Made by a program: the position numbers and the translations under genes | Notes under the pieces: generated by a model | The model's input: the letters and a program-made list of their open reading frames with translations, nothing else | What the model was told of the DNA's origin: nothing | Databases searched by the model: none | Part shown: piece by piece, positions 24,206 to 32,784 of the stretch | Position numbering within the stretch: position 1 is the first letter of the stretch | Layout: each line of letters starts with the position of its first letter | DNA from: Echria macrotheca | Taxonomy: Eukaryota > Ascomycota > Sordariomycetes > Sordariales > Schizotheciaceae | Length of the DNA stretch: 64,000 nt | Assembly (NCBI GenBank): GCA_030411725.1 | Contig: MU839829.1 | Location: 248,001-312,000, forward strand | Reading direction: 5' to 3'

Positions 24206-25226
24206 GTCGACATGACGAGATCCGGATCAGGGTTGATTCGAGCAACCATTATCCAGCAATGCCGGTTAGGGACGACAAACCAGGGCAGCTGGAGAATAAA
24301 AGGAGAGAGCTTGACCTTTGAACGGTGGCAAACCCTGCAAAATTGTAAGCCCCGCAGATCGCGTTACTCGACGGGAATCATGCGGTACTGAGCCGCTGGT
24401 CCTTCACCTTGACCGGGTGTCGCTCTCGGTAGCTCAGACATCCCAAACACCCTGGGCAGCCTTGTACTCGGCGACACAAAGGCTTCCTCCGCCGACCCCG
24501 TTCCCGTCCCTTTTCCTTCTCCTGCCCTTGGCGCCCATGAGCCGAATGATTCCACTCTTGGACATCTGTCCTTGCCCAAGTTCTTTTTATCCAGGTGATC
24601 CGGCTGGTCCAAGACACGAAGATGCCTCAAGCCTCCTGCTGAGCGTCAGCTGGCGAATTCCATGACCCCGAGACAGACTGACCCGCGTAAACTCCAACGG
24701 CTACGGGATGCCGATACCCGAGGCTGTTGGGGGCGGACCAGATAGATCCGTCTGCTGTGTGAGCATCCTTCGCGTTGAGGTATTAGGTTGATGAGGTAGG
24801 TTGGACGACGTAGAAGCGGTTGATTGCATCACAGCATGCTGGAGCCTATTAGCAAGCCCGGCAAGATTCGGCTCTTGCCCCCATCGTCAATGCGTATGGG
24901 GTACGGTCTGGCGAGGTGTGACACGATATGCCGCCACGTATGACAGTGTGCAACCCTCCACAGTTGCTTGATTTGTTCGCCCAGCTAGAAGCCGGCAGTT
25001 GCTACGGAGTTAGAACATGAGGTAGACGCCCAGGCGGCACCATCGTCTCGAGGGTTGTGATCTGAGATCACAACAAAGACCCCCCTCGCTCTTGGGATCG
25101 ATACACTAGTGGTGTAGAAGAACTCGTCCGTAAACGAGGGGGATATCTGAAACGTTATCCTCTAGCGTGACATGGAAGTCACCTCGTGGACCGGCCCGTG
25201 GCTGCTACCTCATCTCGGTGAGGGAC
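24206..25226. other. intergenic region with a perfect palindrome
   Basis: About 1 kb without a convincing gene, between the Clr5 gene start and the HET gene stop (both minus). It contains the 21-bp palindrome at 25054-25074 described separately. Confidence 0.55.
25054..25074. repeat. 21-bp near-perfect palindrome
   Basis: GTTGTGATCT and AGATCACAAC flank a single central G, so the arms are fully complementary. It lies 152 bp beyond the HET-gene stop. It could be a protein-binding site or a cruciform or hairpin near the HET transcript end. Confidence 0.75.
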
Positions 25227-27626
25227 CTAGTATAGCAAGATCTCCCTCGCTGCGGATCTCACAGGGTCTTCCGGGTGATCAAAGTTCCTGAAGAGCTCGC
25301 CGTGCATAATTCCATACACATACACTTCGCCAGCAAGTCTATACCCATCGAGATAAGGCCGTAAGATGAAGGGCATGTCAGCACCCACCAGGACACCGAT
25401 GATGTCGCCGTCCCCAACATCAACCCTGGTCAGTGCAAAATACCCCTTTTCTGAACGAACGAACCGCCATCCCGCATTGGTGACGTAGTTCTTGTCAAAC
25501 GTGGTTGACATGGCGAGGTGGTGCTGAGAGAAACCAGAGCCATGATCCGGAAAAACAGTCACCTCCTTTTGCTTGTCGCTCTCGATCGGCTCGGGCTGTT
25601 CATCCTCCGAGTGGTCATCAGTAATTCCCATCATTGCCATACCCGTATCGGGGTCGTCCGTATTCTCTTGGCTAGCGCCCGACTGCTGAGTTACTTTCCC
25701 GTCATCCTCCGGTGTTGATGCATTGCCGTCGTCTTGGGAGTTGTTTTGGCTGTCCTCGTCTTGATCATGCTCAACATCCTCCCAGTCATCGTCCTCGGTA
25801 GCATGCTGGGATGTCCGTTCATCGTCTCCCTCATCCCCAACAATTCCTGCAAGCACGCTCTCAATCTCGTCTGTGGAATCTTCGCTGTCTCCGTCCACTT
25901 CTTCACCATACCTCTTGCCCGCAGCTCGCCATATCTTGCGCATTTTCTTCGGAGGCCTGATACCCCTCGATAGGGTCGACCAGAATGCCACGCCAAGTGA
26001 GACGTTCTTGACGTACGGGTAGCTTGCGTTGTTGATCTCGCTGAAGCCCCTTTCTACTTCAAGCCCAGCAGCCCGCGCCCACGCTGCCAGTGCCTGCTCC
26101 CATGAGCCATATTCCAGCACAGGACGACCGGCAGCGCGATCGGCATTGGCGATAGTATCCACAATAACACAGAGGACTTCTAGTACACGGTCGTTTTGGT
26201 TTTCGTGCGGGTGTATTTCTGCTTGATATCCGAGGCCACCAGATGCGCGGGGCCGTCGGGGGTCACCCCGCCAGCGATGCATTAGACTTGCTGTCGCATG
26301 TCTAAAATTCCAGTCTGGCACCCATGAAGGAAGAAGAGGACCGAGCTCTGGGGTCTTCTCTTCCGCAAACGAGAGGATATCCAGGGACACATGGAAACGA
26401 ATCCATGCGACAGCGGCCTGAACGAAAACATTGGATGTCGTCTGCTGCTGGCTGTAGTCGGGGGTCAGATCGTAACCTGGGAAAGCCAGCCCGACAAAGG
26501 CGTAGACCTTGTCAAGGGGATCAGACACTACCGAGTGGCGTGCAGCGAGCATCAGCTCGTGGAGTGCCAAACCTTCCTCTTGCTTCCAGCTCCCGCTCGC
26601 ATCCAGCACAAACTTGAATAGGTCCAGGTTGAAACCGTGCAGCCACACGAGCTTCTGGGCTCGGACGACCGTCTTCTCAATGTCTGCAGCGTTTATCACG
26701 TTTCGCTTCGGGACAAGCTCCTCGCCGTGTAAGTCAAAATCCCAGCGGAAAAAGTTCCGAAGCGCGCCGAGAAGCTTGAAAGCGCGTGATAAGCCTTCGC
26801 GGTCGTTTTCGTACGAAGCGGTATTGTACGTCACGTCTCCTGACACGATGATTTCCTGGTAGATCCAGCCACGCACCCAGTACTCATTTTCGAGGAAGGC
26901 ATGCACAGCGCCCCAGTTCACCTCGAGCGTCTCCAGTAGTTCGAGGGCCTCAACCATCCACAGGCCTAACTCGTCCATCACAAGCTCGACATCTTCCCAC
27001 TGCTTGTCGATGGTCTTGAGCGAGTCCACGATGACTTTTTGCACATGGGCCAGGCGGTTCATGCCGTGCAAGCCTCTGTCGACATCAGGATCCAACCCGA
27101 GCCAGGCGTAGGTCCACGAGCAGGTCTCGTAGATGCGGGACATGCCGCGTACCTGAACCGCCTTCTCGGCGGAGTCGCTCTGGTTTATGCAGATCTGGTC
27201 GGCCCAGATATACATGATGCTCTCGATATCGAGGTCATCCTTGTCGCGACCAAGGCTTCCGACCAGGCGGTGTAGACCGAGACCAAGAGAGCGGAAGACA
27301 TTGAAAGGACGGTCATTGACGAAGATGGTTAAGATGTCTGAAGGGTCGCCGGCGCGGTAGGATATGGCGATGTACGGATGCGACGGTGAGATGAGGTGTG
27401 CTGGAGATAGGGGATTCGGGACGGTCTCGGCGAGGGATACGTGCTGGTGCAGCGTGAATCGGAGGGGGGCCGATGGATCGGACGGGTCGGGAGGAACGGC
27501 CTTGAGAAGACGGATCGACAAATCGTCCGTGTCGGGCGTGTCGAGCCGCTCATAAATCCCGGACCGGTAGAAGTCGTCATTTTCGGGACAGTGGAATTTT
27601 TTTGGTTCCGGTACAGCGCTCGTCAT
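25227..27626 (-). CDS. HET-domain protein (heterokaryon incompatibility type)
   Basis: This is a single exon of 799 residues from ATG 27626 (MTSAVPEPKKFHCPEN). The HET domain runs from about residue 84: YIAISYRAGDPSD, then YIWADQICINQ near 139-149, VQVRGMSRIYETCSWTYAWLGL near 158-179, ENEYWVRGWIYQEI, and later DPLDKVYAFVGLA. HET domains occur in fungal incompatibility proteins and resemble TIR domains; activation leads to cell death. A long acidic Ser/Asp/Glu linker (about 575-690, for example EDDDWEDVEHDQDEDSQ) separates the HET part from a C-terminal module (NAGWRFVRSEKGYFAL, GDIIGVLVGADMPFILRP) usual in this family. No partner domain is visible. Confidence 0.92.
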   Translation of the reverse strand: MTSAVPEPKKFHCPENDDFYRSGIYERLDTPDTDDLSIRLLKAVPPDPSDPSAPLRFTLHQHVSLAETVPNPLSPAHLISPSHPYIAISYRAGDPSDILTIFVNDRPFNVFRSLGLGLHRLVGSLGRDKDDLDIESIMYIWADQICINQSDSAEKAVQVRGMSRIYETCSWTYAWLGLDPDVDRGLHGMNRLAHVQKVIVDSLKTIDKQWEDVELVMDELGLWMVEALELLETLEVNWGAVHAFLENEYWVRGWIYQEIIVSGDVTYNTASYENDREGLSRAFKLLGALRNFFRWDFDLHGEELVPKRNVINAADIEKTVVRAQKLVWLHGFNLDLFKFVLDASGSWKQEEGLALHELMLAARHSVVSDPLDKVYAFVGLAFPGYDLTPDYSQQQTTSNVFVQAAVAWIRFHVSLDILSFAEEKTPELGPLLPSWVPDWNFRHATASLMHRWRGDPRRPRASGGLGYQAEIHPHENQNDRVLEVLCVIVDTIANADRAAGRPVLEYGSWEQALAAWARAAGLEVERGFSEINNASYPYVKNVSLGVAFWSTLSRGIRPPKKMRKIWRAAGKRYGEEVDGDSEDSTDEIESVLAGIVGDEGDDERTSQHATEDDDWEDVEHDQDEDSQNNSQDDGNASTPEDDGKVTQQSGASQENTDDPDTGMAMMGITDDHSEDEQPEPIESDKQKEVTVFPDHGSGFSQHHLAMSTTFDKNYVTNAGWRFVRSEKGYFALTRVDVGDGDIIGVLVGADMPFILRPYLDGYRLAGEVYVYGIMHGELFRNFDHPEDPVRSAAREILLY

Positions 27627-28182
27627 TTCTTCGTCCGTCTTTGCTGTGTTTTAATCTGAAGAATGAGCGGAGAGAAAGGAAGGAAGTGATTGCTTGCTCA
27701 AGAAACTCTGCTCTTCAGGCAGCGACGATGGGCTGTACCCCTCTCACGAGGCAGCAAACCAAGCCAATCATTGGAGGCCCTTGGGCGAAAACGGGGCCTA
27801 TCCCGAAGCTGAACATCTGACTGTCTTGGCGACTTTCAGCAATGCAGCCTCTTGGTTTGGGTTTTGCGTGGAGATTGCAGACCACTGTTGGGCAGAATTT
27901 GACGCCATGTCGTGGCCCAAGCTTTCCATCTTCATCAGCCAACGACGGCCCTCGCGGGTCTATGTTTCCCCTGGCCCCAGCTCAATCGTCTTGTTTTGCT
28001 TGTTATCGGAATATTTTGTGAAGGTTCTCACACAGATAGGTTAGTAGGGTGAATTGACACATAATAAAATTTCCCGTATTGTCCCGTTGGTACCCAGCAA
28101 GCAAGATGTAGACCTAGGATCTTCAGTCCCCTTTCCTCCACGACGCAGGGCCCTATGTACTAGATTTCCACCTAGAGCAGTC
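27627..28182. other. intergenic region upstream of the HET gene
   Basis: This is the promoter side of the HET gene and the 5' flank of the 5S rRNA gene. I see no coding feature. Confidence 0.5.
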
Positions 28183-28301
28183 ACATACGACCATACCCAC
28201 TGGAAAACTCGGGATCCCGTCCGCTCTCCCATAGATAAGCCAGTGAGGGCCAGACTAGTAGTTGGGTCGGTGACGACCAGCGAATCCCTGGTGTTGTATG
28301 T
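28183..28301 (+). rRNA. 5S ribosomal RNA
   Basis: The 119-nt segment begins ACATACGACCATA and ends GTTGTATGT, matching the known filamentous-ascomycete 5S form. Internal hallmarks include CCCGTCCGCTC, TAGTAGTTGGGT and ACCAGCGAATCCC. Helix I (ACATAC with GTATGT) and helix II (CACTGG with CCAGTG) pair; helix II appears to differ from the Neurospora version in a compensated way. A T-run at 28301-28308 supplies a polymerase III terminator. Solitary, dispersed 5S genes are normal in this fungal group. Confidence 0.93.
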
Positions 28302-28308
28302 TTTTTTA

Positions 28309-28972
28309 TTTTTGCTCATCTCTTCCCCGACACAGAAATGGGCGTTGCCTCCTAAGAGACCACGCAACAGCGAGAAGGCAATGCCTTTTTTGTGAAAATG
28401 TCAATCATGGAAGGGATTAATTGCTGCTTTGTGGAGACATTCTCAGACTTCTTCAATTGCGAGAGCTAGAATCCAGCATGAGGCATGGAGAAAATTGCCG
28501 GAAATAAACCACCGCCCAGAATTTCCAATCTGCTGCGAACTATATAAGACGGTGCTGCATAAGGGAAAATGTAGGCCAACATACAAGTACCCAGTTTTGC
28601 CTGGTAACCAATCACTACGCCCTCCGAATTTAGAAATCGAGATCGGGACTTCAGTTGCGTTAATGAGCCCCAGATATGTGACGTTGGCGACGGCGGTAGT
28701 TGTCTGGGTTCGGCATCCGGAAGCGGCAAGGAGAATGGGACTTCGAAGCCAAGAGTGGGTAAATATGCGTTTCGATTGGCGCGGGAGTGCGACCACTCAA
28801 TCTGTTAAATATCCGAAGCATTTGCCTTGTACAATCTAGACTTTATCCCGGATTGAGCATGTAACTGCGGAGGATGGATACACACGTATATAGTTCGTGT
28901 CTTGATCTCCCCCAGGAGGTGAACCCGGTCTTCGTCTGGACAGCATTTCGTCGCTAGCCAGGATCCGCCAAA
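28309..28972. other. upstream region of the DUF8021-like gene
   Basis: I see no gene. TATA-like segments (ctatataagac near 28540, acgtatatagt near 28883) lie in the flank of the gene at 28973. Confidence 0.45.
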
Positions 28973-29787
28973 ATGCTCGGAAAGACTCTAGCAGCATACC
29001 TCACGCTCTGCACGTCCGCCCTCGCGGCAGACGCCTGCACGAGAGACTGGCTCAAGGCGCAGGCTGAAAAGTACGTCGCCGCCCAGACGGCCGGCAAGAT
29101 CAGCGACTTCACCACCAGCTCCAACGTCTCGTACACCGAGGACTTCAAGACGCGCGATTTTGCTACAGGCATCCTGTCGAAGCCGCTCAAGGTCGACTTC
29201 ACCCGCAGCCTGTACGATACCACCGCCTGCGCCATCTTTACCGAGATCGTGGCTGCCAGCAACACGCCGCCGTATGTGCTGGGTACGCAGTTGCGCTTCA
29301 CAAACGGCGTGCTGTCCAAGGCTGAGACGCTTGCCACGACGACCGGTGACTGGTTCTTCAATGCTGCCAACACTTTGAAGTACTCCAAGGCCGAAGATTG
29401 GTAAGGACTCTATCCGGTTATTGCCGAGGACCGTAGAACTAATACACCGCTAGGGCTGAGGTTCCGGCCGCACAACAGAACAGGGCGGCTATCCAGGCCG
29501 CGGGCGATGCGTATCTGGACCTGTTCGGCGACAAGTCCGTCAAGGTGCCATGGGGCCACCCGTGTGCTCGGCTCGAGGGCGGCACGTACATGCAGCCGGA
29601 TTGCAACGTCGGTGTGCCGAGCGGAATGAAGATGACGAACAGGCGATATGTCATTGACGAGGTTGTTGGCGCCGTCGACATCTTCCTTGGATTTGGCGGG
29701 TCGATCCCGGATAGCCACTCGTTCCGTCTCGAGAACGGCACCATCCGCTACGTCCACACCCTTACCATCATGAGGTCGGGAGCATAG
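28973..29787 (+). CDS. secreted DUF8021-like protein
   Basis: Two exons (28973-29400 and 29454-29787; donor GTAAGG, branch-like CTAAT, acceptor TAG) encode 253 residues. The start MLGKTLAAYLTLCTSALAAD is a clean signal peptide ending in ALAAD. The second exon carries the family-like block VPWGHPCARLEGGTYM, CNVGVPSGMKMTNRRYVIDE and PDSHSFRLENGTIRYVHTL. I recognise this layout from fungal proteins annotated DUF8021, thought to have a SnoaL/NTF2-like fold. The substrate, if any, is unknown. A long in-frame extension across the intron is excluded by the TGGTAA at the splice site. Confidence 0.8.
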
Positions 29788-30058
29788 ATGTAAGAGTGGG
29801 GATGGCCAGTTCAAGCTCATGGTGAATATGCGCCAATAGTACGAATAGTGTCTGAAGAAAATTGAGAGCCGAATTTATGACCACAGCCCTTTCCACCCCG
29901 CTTGCTTGTGACACTTTTCGTGGAAGGCCATGTCTGGTATCATAATTTCCGGAGCTGCCCCAGCCACTCTCCTTCAAGTAAACATATCTTGTAGAGTGTG
30001 TATTCCGGCCACCCCTAAAACTGCATCAGGTACCCATCTAGGCAAGATCTGTAAACCA

Positions 30059-31250
30059 TCACCGACCGAAGAGAGCATTCCTCACGGGTAACTTCTCGCT
30101 CAGCGCCTCCTCCTCGTAACCTGGAGTCGGCACGTAGCAGGCCTGCGCGAAGCGCGTATCATTATATCCAGCGTGGTCGTACCCGGCGAGGAAGGCGCCG
30201 TTGGAGTTGAAGTTGACGCCGTATCGGATGGTGCGTCGGCCTTGGTCCCATCGATTCCCGGAAAGGAGATGCAGAGGAGATGCGGAGGTCAGTCGGAAAG
30301 GACGGGGTGGTCTTGCCTGTCTCGCGGTAGTCCTCACCGTTGACGACATGGCCGCTGTTGGGAGTGAAGTTGTAGCACTTGACCCAGCTAGGTTTTGGAA
30401 TCTACCCTTGAGTCAGCCGGTGGAAGGCACTGAGGTGTGGGAGGATGAACTGGCGGGCCATCAAGTCTCATTTCTGCTTGAGGTGAACGTGCGGATCAGC
30501 TGTGCCGTAATGTCGAGAATCCCATACCTACGACACATCCTGCCAGTAGGCTCTGGTGTTGACGGCCCAGCTTCGAAACGTGACCCTGTTGATAATCTCG
30601 TCCATCCAGTGGCTTTCACTGACCTGCATAGCTGCTTCCAAGGGAGGATACAACGCATCAGGAAAATCGACCAGGGCAAGCGACGTCCACCGTTATATTC
30701 GTTGGCCAAGGGCGTCGAAATCTTCCGCGCCCTCCCCACCACCCCCAAACGCCCAACCTGGTGAACAACTCGGGTAGGATACCGACCGATGCGAGTCCAT
30801 GCCCCAGCTTCTTGTCCCTTTTCCAGGTAGACTTTATGCTGGACGGTTTCGATGCGATAAGCACGGCTGTAGTGCGGTTGACAACATCAAGCGTGTATTT
30901 CCCTGGTTCAAGCCCTTGAGATCATGATGTCCGGGTGGTGAGGGTTGAACTCGTCGTCTCTGCTCTCGTAGATTGCTCCGGCCTCTGCACCATCTTCGAT
31001 CTGAAAGCTGTGTTCGTCCATTGTCATGTCCGTCAGGTTCAAGTTTGCTTTGGCGTATTAGCCGACAAACAGTTCATCCGGCAGTGAGATGTTGACCCAA
31101 TTGGTAAAGACAAATACCTAGTTTCCGGGCCCGCAGGGTCACAAGACTGGCGATGGGCTGCATGGCATCTGGATAGAACTGGGATGCGTCCGCAGGCCGA
31201 GTGACACAAACGCTTAACTACCCGAGGAGCAGTGTCCAGGGCGTTGCCCT
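30059..31250 (-). pseudogene. decayed minus-strand gene of unrecognised family
   Basis: Successive minus-strand pieces read like one protein but need frame changes and cross stops: SQFYPDAMQPIASLVTLRAR, NISLPDELFVG (then a stop), LNLTDMTMDEHSFQIEDG, RDDEFNPHHPDIMIS, YTLDVVNRTTAVLIASKPSS, LVDFPDALYPPLEAAMQ, SHWMDEIINRVTFRSWAVNT, WVKCYNFTPNSGHVVNG, and RRTIRYGVNFNSNGAFLAG to a stop at 30059. Some breaks could be introns, but the TAA after LFVG and several shifts cannot all be. I do not recognise the family. The final piece may still be part of a functional shorter gene. Confidence 0.45.
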
Positions 31251-31472
31251 CTGGTTTGGTCATTTGGGCACCCTGTCGGCGTGAGACAGCAATGGGGATC
31301 ATGATAGTAGCAGTTGGGAGTCCCCAGGACTCTCAAGATTCTCATCTAACAGGTGTAGAATGAGGTCAGTGGCTGGCATGACACACCCACGGGAGCAACA
31401 GAACTCGGATGAAACATGTTCTCTTCAACTCCCTGCAATAACCTCTCCACCTCTAGAACCTCTATTATCTAA
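31251..31472. other. spacer
   Basis: I see nothing between the decayed gene and the inverted-repeat element. Confidence 0.4.
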
Positions 31473-32493
31473 GGCATCTGATAGGGGTGCACCCCCCTTT
31501 TGATCAGTACGCGTCCCCTTCAAGATGATTTTTTCGCCAACATCCTCAAATACAAGCGTTTCGGCGGAATTAGAAAAAGGGTTATCAATAAGGGCTTTAT
31601 GATCTATCAAATTACGTTCATAAACTTCTATCTACCGGAAATAAGATATAAAAGGTCTCAACCTAACGCGAAAAGAGGCGTCTGACAGGGTTGCACCCCC
31701 CTTTTGATCCGTACGCATCCCCTTGAAGAGATTTTTTTCGCCTACATCTTCAAATACAAGCCCTTTCGGCGTATTGGCAATGGCAGGAGGGCCATTAATA
31801 AGGGCTCTGCGATAGCTACTCGCCGAGGACAAGAAAACTGACAAAACAGAAATTGACACACAGAAAATGTCTCAACTCGAGACAACAAAAACCACCAAGT
31901 CACTAGACCTGGGGAAAGGACACCTCAGACCAACGGTGGGCGCCCAAGGAAAACAAAAAATCCACACACGCGTCTGCACCATCGCATCCAGCCTCCTCCA
32001 CCAAGACCGTCTTAATAGCGATCATAAGCTGGCGCTTCGCCAGCGACCAGGCCACGAAACCCGGCTGCAACGCCATCCGCGGGAGGCTTTGGATTTCCTA
32101 CATCCTCAGCTCCTCCAAGAATTTCTCTTGACAAGCGCGACGCTGAGCCTAATCAAGCGCGTCAGTGGGGTGTTTCACAGGTGATATGGGGTCGAAAACA
32201 GACCAAAGTGCGTTCAATTACGTTCTTAAAACTCTATTTACCGGACATAAGATATAAAAGGTCTCGACCTAACGCATACGCAGGGGTTCAGGAATAAACA
32301 TAACTGCCTTATACCTTGACTTTTATCAGCCTTTACAAGTTTAAACCCCTTTATATATAGTAGATAGGCCTCTGAAGATATATATACAGCTTTCAGGAAA
32401 GATATCAACGGTAAATCAGAGGGCAGATGCGTAAAGCGCCATGGCGGGGGGATGCACCCGTAGCAAAAGGGGGGTGCACCCTTATCAGATGCC
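31473..32493. mobile_element. element with 30-bp terminal inverted repeats (TIR remnant or MITE-like)
   Basis: The left end GGCATCTGATAGGGGTGCAC, continuing to 31502, and the reverse complement of 32464-32493 match at 29 of 30 bases. A third, direct copy of the same end starts at 31677, with about 140 bp of downstream similarity to the left end. A separate segment of about 63 bp (31608-31670) recurs at 32214-32277 in the same orientation. I see no transposase. The open frame at 31867-32184 has no recognisable motif. No clear target-site duplication is visible. This looks like a nested or internally duplicated non-autonomous DNA element. Confidence 0.65.
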
Positions 32494-32784
32494 ATGATGT
32501 AGCACATTGGGTCGCTGAGGAAGGGGGGGTCTGGAAGACAGCACAAACTCGCTCCTTCCATGTGCGTTTTTACACGCCGATCGAAGAACCTGTCACGCTC
32601 CTTCCCATCCCCAACCCACGTTCCAGTCAAGCAGGATTTGACCCTTGGAACCGAAAATCCAAATTCGCATCTCCCACTCCAAAGTCCAGAATCCGCGCGA
32701 CTGGTTCGCGATCGGGTCTCAGGATAACCGCTCCTCCAACCTCGCTGGTTCGACGTCTCCTCGCACAATCACACTCTTTTAACC

